A stretch of 64,000 bases of DNA from JBEVJK01 sp963791325 (GCA_963791325.1 CAWBRU010000002.1:372001-436000), one strand, 5' to 3'. Counted from the first letter of the stretch, positions 35,188 to 45,476 are shown. Notes: generated by a model not told the origin, from the sequence alone. A program made the numbers and translations.

Positions 35188-38100
35188 ATGAACCTTCAGC
35201 ACAAGTCGAGCGACTCCGCCTTCATCCCTTCGGGCCGTGACGTGACCGCGGTGCTCGGCCCGACCAACACCGGCAAGACCCATCTCGCCATCGAGCGCAT
35301 GGTGGCCCATGGCAGCGGGCTGATCGGCCTGCCGCTCAGGCTGCTGGCCCGCGAGGTGTACGGCCGCGTTGTCGACAAGGTCGGCGCCGCCCATGTCGCC
35401 CTGATTACCGGGGAGGAGAAGATCCTGCCGGCGGGAGCGCGCTTTTCGGTGTGCACCGTCGAGGCGCTGCCGCGCGAGACCACGGCCGCCTTCGTCGCCA
35501 TCGACGAGGTGCAGCTCGCCGGCGATCTCGAACGCGGTCACATCTTCACCGACCGCATCCTGCACTTGCGCGGCCGCGAGGAGACGCTGCTGCTCGGCGC
35601 GGCGACGATGCGCGGCATCCTCGAGCGGCTGCTCAAGGGCATTTCCGTGGTCACCCGGCCGCGGCTGTCGCACCTGGCCTATGACGGACAGAAAAAGCTG
35701 ACGCGCCTGCCGCGACGCTCGGCCATCGTCGCCTTCTCCGCCGACGAGGTCTACGCGATCGCCGAACTGATCCGCCGGCAGCGCGGCGGCGCGGCGGTCG
35801 TTCTCGGCGCGCTCTCGCCGCGCACCCGCAATGCCCAGGTGGCGCTCTACCAGAGCGGCGATGTCGACTATCTCGTCGCCACCGACGCGATCGGCATGGG
35901 GCTCAACCTCGACGTCGATCACGTCGCGTTTGCCCAGAACCGCAAGTTCGACGGCTATCAATACCGGATGCTGACCGCGGCCGAGCTCGGCCAGGTCGCC
36001 GGACGCGCCGGTCGCCATCTGCGCGACGGCACCTTTGGCGTCACCGGCCAGGTCGATCCCCTCGACGACGACCTGGTGCGCAAGATCGAGGCTCACGATT
36101 TCGATCCGGTGCGGGTGCTGCAATGGCGCACCCCGCGGTTCGACTACAGCAGTCTCGATGCGCTGAAGCGCTCGATCGAGACGCCGGCTCCCGTCGAGGG
36201 CCTGACCCGCGCGCTGCCCGCGGTCGATGCCCAGGCGCTCGATCATCTGTCGGCCGACGCCGAAGTGCGCCGGCTCGCCGACCGGCCCGAGCGGGTGGCA
36301 CTTCTGTGGGAGGCATGCGCGCTTCCGGACTACCGCCGGATCGCGCCGGCGCAGCATGCCGATCTGATCGCCTCGATGTATCTCGACCTCGCCGAGCGCG
36401 GCCATGTCGACGAGACCTACATGGCCGAGCAGGTGCGGCGGGCCAATTCCGCCGACGGCGACATCGACGCGCTGTCGCATCGCATTGCCCAGATCCGCAC
36501 CTGGACATTCGTCTCCAACCGGCCGGGCTGGCTCGCCGATCCGGCCCATTGGCAGGAAAAAACCCGCGAGATCGAGGACCGATTGTCGGACGCGCTGCAC
36601 GAGCGGTTGACGAAACGCTTCGTAGACCGCAGGACTTCCGTGCTCATGAGGCGCCTGAGAGAGAACACCATGCTTGAAGCCGAAATCAGTCCGGCCGGGG
36701 CGGTCCTGGTGGAGGGCCACCATGTCGGGGAACTGCAGGGCTTCCGCTTCACCGCCGACCAGAGCGCCGAAGGCGAAGACGCCAAGGCGGTCAAGGCGGC
36801 CGCCCAGAAAGCGCTGGCGCTCGAGTTCGACGCGCGCGCCGAGCGTTTCGGCAGTTCGGCCAATGGCGACATCGCGCTTGGCCAGGACGGCCTGCTGCGC
36901 TGGATCGGCGTGCCGATCGCCGCGCTTGCCGCCGGCGAGGATGCCCTGAAGCCGCGCGTCATCCTTTTTGCCGACGAGCAGCTTACCGGGGCCTCTCGCG
37001 ACAAGGTCGCGGCCCGCGCCGAGCGCTTCGTCAATTTCCAGATCGACAGCCTGCTCAAGCCGCTGGTCGAGCTGAAAACCGCCGAGCAGCTGACCGGCAT
37101 CGGACGGGGGCTTGCCTTCCGCCTGGTGGAGAATTTCGGGGTGATCAACCGGCGCGAGGTGACCGACGAGGTCAAGGCGCTCGACCAGGAAGGGCGCGCC
37201 GCGCTCCGGCGGCTCGGTGTTCGCTTCGGTGCCTACCATATCTTCGTCCCGGCGCTGCTCAAGCCGGGGCCGGCCGGGCTGGTGACGCTGCTGTGGGCGC
37301 TCAAACAGGACGCCAAGGACCGGGCCGGCTTCGGCGACGTGGTCAATGCGCTCGCTGCCGGGCGGACCTCGGTGGTGGTCGACCCGGCTTTCGACCGCTC
37401 CTTCTACCGGCTCGCCGGCTTTCGCATGCTCGGCCGCCGGGCGGTGCGCGTCGACATCCTGGAGCGTCTGGCCGATCTAATCCGCCCCGCGCTTGCCTGG
37501 CGCGCCGGCACCGGTCCGCGTCCCGACGCCGCCTATGACGGAAGCGCCTTCCTGGTGACGCCGCCGATGATGTCGATCCTCGGTGCCAACGCCGACGACA
37601 TGGAGGAGATCCTCAAGGGGCTCGGCTATCGTTCCCAGCCGAAGCCTGCGGCCGAGGTCAGGTCGAAGCTCCAGGAGCTCGATGCCGCCGTGGTCGCGGC
37701 GGCCGAGGCGGCCAAGCCGCAGCCGCCGGAGGCGACTGCCGCGGCGGGCGAGCCGCACGCGGCGGAGTTCCCCGATCCTGCCGCTCCGGCCGGCGAAGAT
37801 CCTGCACCGCCGGCGGACGGCGCGGGGCCGGCGCAAGCGGAGGCCGGCGAACTGCCCGACGCACCCGCCGTCGCCGTGCCGGATGTGCCGCTGATGCCGG
37901 TCGAGACGGCGCTGGCCCCGGTCGTGCCCGCGCCGGCCGAGCCTATCGAGGCGCCGGCCGAGCCTGCCGAGGCGCCGGCCGAGCCTGCCGAGTTGGCGGC
38001 GCCGGCTCATCCTGCAGAGCCGGCCGAGGAGCCGAAGCCGGTGCTCGTCTGGCGCCAGGGGCGGTTCGAAGCTCGGCCTGCCCACCGCCCGGGACCGCAG

Positions 38101-38376
38101 CAGCGCGGCAGGCAGCGGCACGGCGTTTCCGGCGAGGCTGCCGCCGGCCCGGGTGCTGCCGGCCAGCATCGGCCCCATCCCAAGGCCAAGCCGGGCGGCA
38201 ACCGGAACGGCGAGCCCTCGCGGCCGGAGCGCCGGGGCAATGGCAAGGGCAACCGTCCGCCATTCGCCGACAAGCCGGCCTTTGCCGGCAAGCCGCGGGA
38301 GGAGCGGGCGCCCCGCTTCGACCCTGACTCGCCGTTCGCCAAGCTTGCGGCGCTGCGCGATCAGCTCAAGAAGTAG
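35188..38376 (+). CDS. SUV3-like ATP-dependent RNA/DNA helicase with disordered tail
   Basis: A 1062-residue superfamily 2 helicase close to mitochondrial SUV3/Rickettsiales-type helicases. Motif I is VLGPTNTGKTHLAIERM near residue 22. The Walker B-like segment is FVAIDEVQLAGDLERG near 108, motif III is LLLGAATMRG, motif V is YLVATDAIGMGLNLDVDHVA near 230, and motif VI is GQVAGRAGRH near 268. A SUV3-type C-terminal region follows to about residue 830. The last 230 residues are Pro/Ala/Glu-rich, then Arg/Lys/Gly-rich, and look disordered and RNA-binding. The next gene, an S4-domain RNA-binding protein, starts at the very next base. Confidence 0.93.
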   Translation: MNLQHKSSDSAFIPSGRDVTAVLGPTNTGKTHLAIERMVAHGSGLIGLPLRLLAREVYGRVVDKVGAAHVALITGEEKILPAGARFSVCTVEALPRETTAAFVAIDEVQLAGDLERGHIFTDRILHLRGREETLLLGAATMRGILERLLKGISVVTRPRLSHLAYDGQKKLTRLPRRSAIVAFSADEVYAIAELIRRQRGGAAVVLGALSPRTRNAQVALYQSGDVDYLVATDAIGMGLNLDVDHVAFAQNRKFDGYQYRMLTAAELGQVAGRAGRHLRDGTFGVTGQVDPLDDDLVRKIEAHDFDPVRVLQWRTPRFDYSSLDALKRSIETPAPVEGLTRALPAVDAQALDHLSADAEVRRLADRPERVALLWEACALPDYRRIAPAQHADLIASMYLDLAERGHVDETYMAEQVRRANSADGDIDALSHRIAQIRTWTFVSNRPGWLADPAHWQEKTREIEDRLSDALHERLTKRFVDRRTSVLMRRLRENTMLEAEISPAGAVLVEGHHVGELQGFRFTADQSAEGEDAKAVKAAAQKALALEFDARAERFGSSANGDIALGQDGLLRWIGVPIAALAAGEDALKPRVILFADEQLTGASRDKVAARAERFVNFQIDSLLKPLVELKTAEQLTGIGRGLAFRLVENFGVINRREVTDEVKALDQEGRAALRRLGVRFGAYHIFVPALLKPGPAGLVTLLWALKQDAKDRAGFGDVVNALAAGRTSVVVDPAFDRSFYRLAGFRMLGRRAVRVDILERLADLIRPALAWRAGTGPRPDAAYDGSAFLVTPPMMSILGANADDMEEILKGLGYRSQPKPAAEVRSKLQELDAAVVAAAEAAKPQPPEATAAAGEPHAAEFPDPAAPAGEDPAPPADGAGPAQAEAGELPDAPAVAVPDVPLMPVETALAPVVPAPAEPIEAPAEPAEAPAEPAELAAPAHPAEPAEEPKPVLVWRQGRFEARPAHRPGPQQRGRQRHGVSGEAAAGPGAAGQHRPHPKAKPGGNRNGEPSRPERRGNGKGNRPPFADKPAFAGKPREERAPRFDPDSPFAKLAALRDQLKK
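37930..37992 (+). repeat. Three 21-bp tandem repeats inside the helicase gene
   Basis: Three consecutive 21-bp units of GCGCCGGCCGAGCCTNNCGAG encode APAEPxE-type heptads in the disordered tail (APAEPIE, APAEPAE, APAEPAE). In-frame units of this kind commonly vary in number between strains by slippage. Confidence 0.85.
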
Positions 38377-38757
38377 ATGGCCGCAGACCGCCAGCGGATC
38401 GACCGGTGGCTGTTCTTCGCGCGGCTGGTGAAATCGCGGTCGCTGGCGGCACGTCTGGTCCAAGCCGGGAGGGTGCGCGTCAACCGCGACAAGGCCGAGC
38501 AGGCCTCGCAACTGGTCAAGCCCGGCGACGTGCTGACGGTTCTGCTCGATCGCCGCGTCCTCGTTTACCGCCTGCGCGGCTGCGGCAGCCGCCGCGGCCC
38601 GGCGGCCGAGGCGCAGATGCTCTACGAGGACCTTTCGCCCACGCCTGCGCCACGCGATCCCAATTTGCCCGACGAGCTGGTGCCGCTGCGCGACGCGCCC
38701 GCCAAACGTACCCTAAGGCGGGCGCGTCGCGCTGCCTCCGGAGAGGGCGAAGCTTAG
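38377..38757 (+). CDS. S4-domain RNA-binding protein (Hsp15-like)
   Basis: A 126-residue protein with an N-terminal S4 domain (DRWLFFARLVKSRSLAARLV near residue 9, QAGRVRVNRDKAEQASQLVK near 29). This is the arrangement of Hsp15 (HslR), which binds stalled 50S-nascent chain complexes. The C-terminus is basic (KRTLRRARRAA). It begins immediately after the helicase stop, so the two are surely co-translated. Confidence 0.9.
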   Translation: MAADRQRIDRWLFFARLVKSRSLAARLVQAGRVRVNRDKAEQASQLVKPGDVLTVLLDRRVLVYRLRGCGSRRGPAAEAQMLYEDLSPTPAPRDPNLPDELVPLRDAPAKRTLRRARRAASGEGEA

Positions 38758-38833
38758 TATCGTTTTTCTTGCCAGTGACGGCTAAAGGGGCTACCTCACC
38801 GCCGAAACGGAAAGTGACCGGGACTGCCGTGCA

Positions 38834-39172
38834 ATGACCTATGTGGTGACCGACAACTGCATCAAATGCAAGTACATGGACTGCATCGAAGTGTGTCCGG
38901 TCGACTGCTTCTACGAGGGCGAGAACATGCTCGTCATCCACCCCGACGAGTGCATCGATTGCGGCGTGTGCGAGCCGGAATGTCCCGCCGACGCCATCAA
39001 GCCCGATACCGAGGGCGGACTCGAGAGGTGGCTCGAGGTGAACAGCGAATACGCCGTCAAATGGCCGAACATCACCGCCAAGAAGGAGCCGCCCGCCGAC
39101 GCCAAGTCGTTCGACGGGGTGCCGGAGAAATTCGAGAAATACTTCTCGGCGGAGCCCGGCGAAGGCGATTGA
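38834..39172 (+). CDS. fdxA: Ferredoxin FdxA (7Fe-type, two clusters)
   Basis: A 112-residue ferredoxin. Residues 1-60 hold two cluster-binding motifs: DNCIKCKYMDCIEVCPVDCF, of the spacing seen in 3Fe-4S/4Fe-4S ferredoxins, and DECIDCGVCEPECPADAI. The C-terminal 50 residues, with KWPNITAKKEPPADAKSF, are the extension typical of the alphaproteobacterial FdxA family. Its electron partners are unknown. It follows the S4 gene by 76 nt in the conserved helicase-S4-fdxA-carD order. Confidence 0.94.
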   Translation: MTYVVTDNCIKCKYMDCIEVCPVDCFYEGENMLVIHPDECIDCGVCEPECPADAIKPDTEGGLERWLEVNSEYAVKWPNITAKKEPPADAKSFDGVPEKFEKYFSAEPGEGD

Positions 39173-39548
39173 GCCGCCGTTCGGAGAGCCGCGGAAATCT
39201 CCGGAATCGCGGATTGCAAGCCCTGCAACCTGCGACCGGTTGACGCCGGGGCATGTTCGCGCATGCAGCAAATAGTTGATTCTTTCACCTTTTTGTGTTA
39301 CCGATTGGCGACATGCCGGTGACACGACATCGATTTGTGGCGCAGAAGCGTTGATCGATAATCATTGAAGAGTGAGGGACAGTTCCGGACCAAGGCAACT
39401 TGGGCCTGGCGGATCGCTTGTGTGTGACGCCAGCCCGGTCTTTCCGGAAAGGTCCTTCGCATGTCCAATCGGCTTCGCCGCAGCAGAAAGCGGCCTTGTT
39501 GGTGTTTTCGGCGATGCCCGCCGAGAAAAACATAGGAGTTCAAGGCGT
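39173..39548. other. Spacer upstream of carD, no gene
   Basis: 376 bp without a supported gene. It contains GCATG/CATGC arms around TTCGCG at 39251-39266 and an AT-rich stretch at about 39270-39370, the likely carD promoter region. GGAGTTCAAGGCGT directly before 39549 serves as ribosome binding site. Confidence 0.55.
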
Positions 39549-40127
39549 ATGGCAGTCCCGCAGCAGAAGAAGTCCACCGCAACGCGCCACGGCTTCAAGA
39601 CTCATGAATACATTGTCTACCCGGCGCATGGCGTTGGACAGATTGTTGCGATCGAAGAACAGGAAGTCGCTGGCCATAAGCTTGAGCTGTTCGTGATCGA
39701 TTTTCAGAAGGACAAGATGCGGCTAAAGGTCCCGGTGGCCAAGGCGACGTCGATCGGCATGCGCAAGCTCTCGGAGACGGACTATGTCGAGCGCGCGCTT
39801 AAGGTCGTTCAGGGCCGCGCTCGGGTCAAGCGCACGATGTGGTCGCGGCGCGCCCAAGAATATGATGCGAAGATCAATTCCGGCGATCTGATCTCGATTT
39901 CGGAAGTGGTGCGCGACCTCTACCGGGCCGACAACCAGCCGGAGCAGTCGTATTCGGAGCGGCAGCTCTACGAGGCGGCGCTCGACCGGATGGCGCGCGA
40001 GATCGCAGCCGTCAACAAGATGTCGGAGACCGAGGCGGTCCGCCTGATTGAGACCAATCTCAACAAGGGTCCCAAGCGCGGCGCCAAGGCCGACAACGAG
40101 GAAGCCGAACAGGAAGAGGCGGCCTGA
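39549..40127 (+). CDS. carD: CarD-family transcriptional regulator
   Basis: A 192-residue CarD/CdnL protein. The N-terminal RNA-polymerase-interacting Tudor-like domain shows FKTHEYIVYPAHGVGQIVAI near residues 16-35 and KLELFVIDFQKDKMRLKVPV near 45. The helical DNA-binding C-terminal domain contains WSRRAQEYDAKINSGDL and ERQLYEAALDRMAREIAAVN. CarD stabilises RNA polymerase open complexes at many promoters. The tail is acidic (NEEAEQEEAA). The upstream open frame adds non-homologous residues. A terminator follows. Confidence 0.95.
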   Translation: MAVPQQKKSTATRHGFKTHEYIVYPAHGVGQIVAIEEQEVAGHKLELFVIDFQKDKMRLKVPVAKATSIGMRKLSETDYVERALKVVQGRARVKRTMWSRRAQEYDAKINSGDLISISEVVRDLYRADNQPEQSYSERQLYEAALDRMAREIAAVNKMSETEAVRLIETNLNKGPKRGAKADNEEAEQEEAA

Positions 40128-40166
40128 TCTGCCACAGCATCGGCGCTACCCGAAGCGCCCCCATAG

Positions 40167-40198
40167 AAAGCCCGGCTCTTTGGCCGGGCTTTTTCTTT
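40167..40198 (+). terminator. Rho-independent terminator after carD
   Basis: AAAGCCCGGC, loop TCTTTG, then GCCGGGCTTT followed by a T-rich run. The perfect 10-bp stem with U-tract is the clearest intrinsic terminator in the window, 40 nt after the carD stop. Confidence 0.93.
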
Positions 40199-40355
40199 GT
40201 CTGAACTCGGACGGGCTGCAGCCGAGCGTTTGCCCAGGCATCGGCTTGAGCACCGGCCGGCCGTCTTCGTCGCCGGCTCGGGCAAGCTCCGGCACCGGGC
40301 GGCATCCTCCGCGCCAAGGCAAACAAGCGATTGCTAATTTCTATGCCTTGCCCAT

Positions 40356-40380
40356 GGAACGTTCCGGCCCGCCCGGCGTT
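40356..40380 (+). promoter_or_regulatory. EcfG-type (general stress) sigma promoter upstream of rpoH
   Basis: GGAAC at 40356-40360, a 16-bp spacer, and CGTT at 40377-40380 match the GGAAC-N16/17-CGTT consensus of EcfG/RpoE2 promoters in Alphaproteobacteria. It lies 133 bp before the rpoH start. In Sinorhizobium meliloti rpoH2 is known to depend on RpoE2, which supports the call. The remaining spacer, 40199-40512, holds no gene. Confidence 0.7.
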
Positions 40381-40512
40381 CATATCCTCGGGTCCCCCGG
40401 ATGCGTGCCACGCGGTTTCGAGTGCAGGCCGTTATCCTCTCAAAACGATCGTGATCCGTTGAGGGTTCGTGAAAGCGATGTTGGAACGGTCCAGATCAGG
40501 GAGCGCTCGGTG

Positions 40513-41370
<858 letters not shown>

Positions 41371-41450
41371 CCCCGCCGCATCGACGGCGCGCGGCCTTCG
41401 CGCGGTTCCAGGACAAGTCGATCCAGTTTTCTTGTGAGGAACTGCGCGCT

Positions 41451-42941
41451 TTAACGATCGGTGATGACCTTGACCCGGTCGCCGACCGAGACCGTGCCGC
41501 CGGGGCCCAGGCCGTTGATCACCCGGAACAGATCGAGCTTACGATCGACCCCGATCATCGAGGCGGCCAAGGAGCCGGTGGTCTGGCCGGGCTTGACCGT
41601 CACCACCCGGATTCGCAGCGGCTTCAGCGACGCCTTCTCCGCAGCTGTCAGCGCCCGGAAACTGCCGCTCACCGAGCGCGCAACCGGATCGAGCGCATTG
41701 CTGGCCACCGGCGCGGCGGTGAGCAGCCGGTAGACCCGGTCCCCGGAGCGGATCACGGTGATGTCGAATTGCCAGCCGTCGGCGCGGGCGCGCGCGGTGG
41801 CCGCGTCGCTGCCGTTGATCGTCGTCGGGCGCACGCTGGCAGCATCGAGCCCGGTGACCCAGCCGCTGCGCACATAGTCGACCAGCGGCGTGGTGCGGGC
41901 GAGCGCCACGCCGTCGAAGCGCACCGCCATGTCGCCCGGGCCGGTCGCGGTGACCTCCGACTGTGAATTGTCGATGACGAAGCCTTGCGGCACCGAGAAG
42001 GTGATGCCGAGCCCGGGATGGGAAAAGGCGGTGCCGCGGACATAGCCCTCCTCCGGCGAGTCGCCGAACAGCAGCCCGTCGATGCCGTTGAGGAAAGCGT
42101 CGCGATCGATGTCTCCGGTGCCCGGCATGCCGAAGGCACGGGCGTGGCGCTGCGCAAGCTCGATGCGCTGCGGCGCGCTCGGATGGCTGGCCAAGAAGTC
42201 GAGACTGGCATCCTGCGCGCCGGTGACATTGCGCAGGTCGCTGTAAGCGGCCATGGCCTGCAGAAAGCGGCTTGCGGCATAGGGATCATAGCCGGCGCGC
42301 CCGATGTTGCGGATGCCGATGGCATCGGCTTCGAGCTCCTGGTTGCGCGAGAACTGCGCCAGCTTGAGCTTGCCGCGGATCAGCGCGACCTTTGCCACAT
42401 CGCTGCCGCCGAGTACGTCGCTGACGACCTTGGAGGCAAGCACCTCCTCGGCTTCCATCTGCTGCCGCTGCAGGCCGTGATTGGCGGTTACGTGGCCCAT
42501 TTCGTGGGCGATCACCGCCGCCAGCTCGGCCGAGTCGGTGGCCAGCGCCAACAGCCCGCGGGTGACGTAGAGATAGCCCCCAGGCAGCGCGAAGGCGTTG
42601 ACGTTGGGCGAGTTGAGGATGGTGATGCGGTATGTCTGGGAGGACGGATGGTCGGGATCGAAGGTCAGCCGGCCGACGACCTTGGCCACCATGCGCTCGA
42701 GCTTGGGGTCGGCATATTCGCCGCCATAGGTGGCGAGAATGCGCGGGTGCTGGGCCTTGGCCAACTCGACGAGCTTGTCGTTGCGGGCGAGAGTATCGAC
42801 GGTGACCGGATTTTCCGACGGCCGGAACGCCTGCTCGTTGAGCGGGCCCGTGAGACCCTGGCAGCCGGCGATGGACGCTGCGAGCACGCCGCAGGCCACC
42901 ACACGGCCCAGCGCAGGCGCGCATAGCGGTAGCACAACCAA
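41451..42941 (-). CDS. M48-family zinc metalloprotease lipoprotein (BepA/LoiP-like) with LysM-like C-terminus
   Basis: A 496-residue predicted lipoprotein with lipobox ASIAGC near residue 27. The M48 peptidase domain has the zinc motif HEMGHVTANHG near 147 and the third ligand in QELEADAIGIRNIGRAGYDP near 205. The last 50 residues (VKPGQTTGSLAASMIGVDRK, GTVSVGDRVKVITD) look like a LysM peptidoglycan-binding module. Such proteins act in periplasmic quality control of outer-membrane proteins. The start is uncertain: the frame opens at TTG, with GTG two codons later. It is convergent with rpoH. Confidence 0.9.
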   Translation of the reverse strand: MVVLPLCAPALGRVVACGVLAASIAGCQGLTGPLNEQAFRPSENPVTVDTLARNDKLVELAKAQHPRILATYGGEYADPKLERMVAKVVGRLTFDPDHPSSQTYRITILNSPNVNAFALPGGYLYVTRGLLALATDSAELAAVIAHEMGHVTANHGLQRQQMEAEEVLASKVVSDVLGGSDVAKVALIRGKLKLAQFSRNQELEADAIGIRNIGRAGYDPYAASRFLQAMAAYSDLRNVTGAQDASLDFLASHPSAPQRIELAQRHARAFGMPGTGDIDRDAFLNGIDGLLFGDSPEEGYVRGTAFSHPGLGITFSVPQGFVIDNSQSEVTATGPGDMAVRFDGVALARTTPLVDYVRSGWVTGLDAASVRPTTINGSDAATARARADGWQFDITVIRSGDRVYRLLTAAPVASNALDPVARSVSGSFRALTAAEKASLKPLRIRVVTVKPGQTTGSLAASMIGVDRKLDLFRVINGLGPGGTVSVGDRVKVITDR

Positions 42942-43095
42942 GGCGAGACGCAGGCGAGAAAGCAGCGCGCGTTCCTTTCGAGCGTGGCGGCCGTTCGGAG
43001 CGGACTAACGTAGTCTCCGAATCAAGGCAAGCACGGGAAGCCGGCGGCAACCAGCGGTTTGACCACAATTTCTTGCTGCCGGGCAACTATACGCG

Positions 43096-43824
43096 TCATT
43101 GGCGCCTTCCGGCAACACTGCCGGCGTAGCGCCGGAACACCTCCGGCTGTTTGGGGCCGAAGAACTCGGCTGCCGTGCCCGCCGCCGCGACATGCCCCTC
43201 GTCGAGGAAAATGACGTGGTCGGCGATCCGTTCCGCATCTTCCGGTTGATGAGTTACGAACAGCACGGTCATCTGCCGCTCCCGCTGCAGAGCGGCGACC
43301 AGATCCAGCATGTCGCGGCGCAGCGCCGGGCCGAGCGAGGCGAACGGTTCGTCGAGCAGCAGCACCGGCCGGTCGCGCACCAGCGCCCTGGCGAGCGCGA
43401 CCCTTTGCCGCTCGCCGCCCGACAATGCCGCCGGCAGCCGCGCTTCCTTGCCGGCGAGGCCGGTGCGCGCGAGCGCGAGCCGCACGGCGTCGCGGTCGGC
43501 CGGCGTGAGCCGTAGACCGGGCGAGCGGCCGAGACCGACATTGGCGGCGACATCGAGATGGGCAAAGAGGTTGTTTTCCTGGAACACCATCGATACGGGC
43601 CGCTGCGCCGGCGACACCCCAGTGACGTCGGCGCCGCCGATCAGCACACGGCCGCGATCCGGGACCTCGAACCCGGCGACGAGGTTGAGCAAGGTGGATT
43701 TGCCGGCGCCGCTCGGCCCCAGCACGGCGACGACGCTGCCGGCGGCCACCCGGCAGTCGAAGGCGAAGCTGGTGTCGCCGAAACTGAAGCCGGTTCTGTC
43801 GAGCACGATTGCGGCGCCGCTCAT
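43096..43824 (-). CDS. thiQ: Thiamine ABC transporter ATP-binding protein
   Basis: A 242-residue ABC ATPase. Walker A is LGPSGAGKSTLLNLVAGFEV near residue 38, the Q-loop VSMVFQENNLFAHL near 82, the signature LSGGERQRVALARALV near 132, Walker B VLLLDEPFASL near 155, and the switch His in FVTHQPEDAERIADH near 190. It overlaps the end of thiP by 4 nt. With ThiB and ThiP it forms the thiamine/TPP importer, and the riboswitch upstream of thiB controls the operon. Confidence 0.94.
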   Translation of the reverse strand: MSGAAIVLDRTGFSFGDTSFAFDCRVAAGSVVAVLGPSGAGKSTLLNLVAGFEVPDRGRVLIGGADVTGVSPAQRPVSMVFQENNLFAHLDVAANVGLGRSPGLRLTPADRDAVRLALARTGLAGKEARLPAALSGGERQRVALARALVRDRPVLLLDEPFASLGPALRRDMLDLVAALQRERQMTVLFVTHQPEDAERIADHVIFLDEGHVAAAGTAAEFFGPKQPEVFRRYAGSVAGRRQ

Positions 43825-45476
43825 CCCAGCGTCCTTTCGCCGCGGACGCTGCCGAGCCGGTCGGAGAACGCCATCAGGGCCAGGCAGAGCAGGCCGAGCA
43901 GCATCGCCAGTCCGGCCGCATCCGCGGTGCGGTAGCTCCCCAGGCGCCCGAGCAGGAGATACGGCAAGGTCTGGACGCTTTCGCTGCCGAACAGCGCGAT
44001 CACCCCGAGATCGCCGAGCGACAGCGCCATGGCGAAGGCAAAGCCGGTGGCGAGCACCGGCCGCAGCAGCGGCCAATCGACCAGCCGCAGCCGGTCGAGC
44101 CCGACCATGCCGAGTTGGGCGGCAAGCCGATCGTAGCGATCACCAGCCGCATCGTAGGCCGGGCGGATGGCGTTGAGGCTGAACGGCATGGCCATCACCG
44201 CATTGACGGCGACCACCATGGCGGGGGCCCACACGAACACATCGGCGCCGGTCTGGCTGAGCAAGATGAACCAGCCGGCGCCGATCACCACCGGCGGCAC
44301 CACCAGCACCAGGCCAGCCCCCGTATCGGCCAGCTCGGCGAAGAGCCCACCGGCGCGCGGCCCTCGTCCTTTGGCAAGCGCGCGACGCGCCGCCGCCAGG
44401 CAAAGCGAGAGCAGCGTGGCAAGTCCGGCAGCAAGCGCCGCCAAGACCACGCTGGTGACCGTCGCGCGCCAGAAAATCGGTTCGCCGAGCAGCCGGGCGA
44501 GGTCGGACCGCAGGCCGGCGATCAGGGTCGCGAGCATCGGGCCGACGACGAAGGCGGCGGCAAGACCGATCATTGCGGCATCGATTGCGCTTGCCGCAGG
44601 GGTGGTGTCGCGCCGGATGCGGCGGCCGACCGACAGGCCGGCGTCGCCGGCGAGGTTGGCGCCCAGGCGGCGCAGCACGGCCAAAGCCGCACCCGTCAAC
44701 AGCACCTGCAGCGCAGTGAGCGCCACCGCCCGGGCGGGATCGAAGTCGAAGCGCAAGGCTTGGTAGATGGCGACTTCGAGCGTGCTCGCCTGCGGCCCGC
44801 CGCCCAGGGTCAAGACGATGGTGAAAGAGGTGATCGCGAGCATGAACACCAGCCCGGCGACGGCGGGCAGGGCGGCGCGCATCACCGGCCATTCCACCAG
44901 CCGGAACAGCGCCCATTGCCCCATGCCGAGCTGGCTGGCCAGCCGCCACTGGTCGGCCGGCACCGTGTCAAGAGAGGCCAGGAACATGCGCGCGCTCAGC
45001 GGCAGATTGAAGAAGACGTGGGCGAGAAGGATGCCCGAAAGGCCGTAAATGCCCGTCCAGGTCCCGCCCGAAAGGCTTAAAGGCACGCCGGAGAACAGGC
45101 CGGCACGGCCGTAGAGCGTCAAGATGCCGAGCGCCGCGACGATGGCCGGCAACGCGAACGGCACCGCGAACAGCCTGAGCAGCAGAGTACGGCCAAGGAA
45201 CGCCGGGTGACGCGACAGCGCCCGCGCCACCATCATCCCCGGCAGCACCGACAGGATGGTGGAGAGCGCCGCCTGCCACAGGGTGAAGCGGGCGACGCGC
45301 GCCAGATAGGGATCGAAGGCGGCCAAGGCGGCGGCAAGGTCGCCGCCGCCGGCCAACGCCAGGCCGAGCAGGGCGCCGCCGAGCAGCACCCCGATGGCGG
45401 CCAGCGCGCCGAACCCGGCGAGCAGCCGGCGGTCGGTGCCGGCCAGGCCGGCTAGCGGCTCATCGCGGACAGCCAT
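43821..45476 (-). CDS. thiP: Thiamine ABC transporter permease
   Basis: A 551-residue permease with two fused membrane halves and about twelve hydrophobic segments, as in the SfuB/ThiP iron-thiamine type. Each half has an EAA-like cytoplasmic loop: WRLASQLGMGQWALFRLVEW near residue 175, and RYDRLAAQLGMVGLDRLRLV near 450. The start at 45476 (MAVRDEPL) overlaps thiB by 25 nt; an ATG four codons earlier is possible. It forms the membrane channel for thiamine. Confidence 0.93.
   Translation of the reverse strand: MAVRDEPLAGLAGTDRRLLAGFGALAAIGVLLGGALLGLALAGGGDLAAALAAFDPYLARVARFTLWQAALSTILSVLPGMMVARALSRHPAFLGRTLLLRLFAVPFALPAIVAALGILTLYGRAGLFSGVPLSLSGGTWTGIYGLSGILLAHVFFNLPLSARMFLASLDTVPADQWRLASQLGMGQWALFRLVEWPVMRAALPAVAGLVFMLAITSFTIVLTLGGGPQASTLEVAIYQALRFDFDPARAVALTALQVLLTGAALAVLRRLGANLAGDAGLSVGRRIRRDTTPAASAIDAAMIGLAAAFVVGPMLATLIAGLRSDLARLLGEPIFWRATVTSVVLAALAAGLATLLSLCLAAARRALAKGRGPRAGGLFAELADTGAGLVLVVPPVVIGAGWFILLSQTGADVFVWAPAMVVAVNAVMAMPFSLNAIRPAYDAAGDRYDRLAAQLGMVGLDRLRLVDWPLLRPVLATGFAFAMALSLGDLGVIALFGSESVQTLPYLLLGRLGSYRTADAAGLAMLLGLLCLALMAFSDRLGSVRGERTLG

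Noticed and set aside
37930..37992. CRISPR-like repeat
   Set aside because: Contiguous 21-bp coding repeats without spacers, in frame within the helicase tail.
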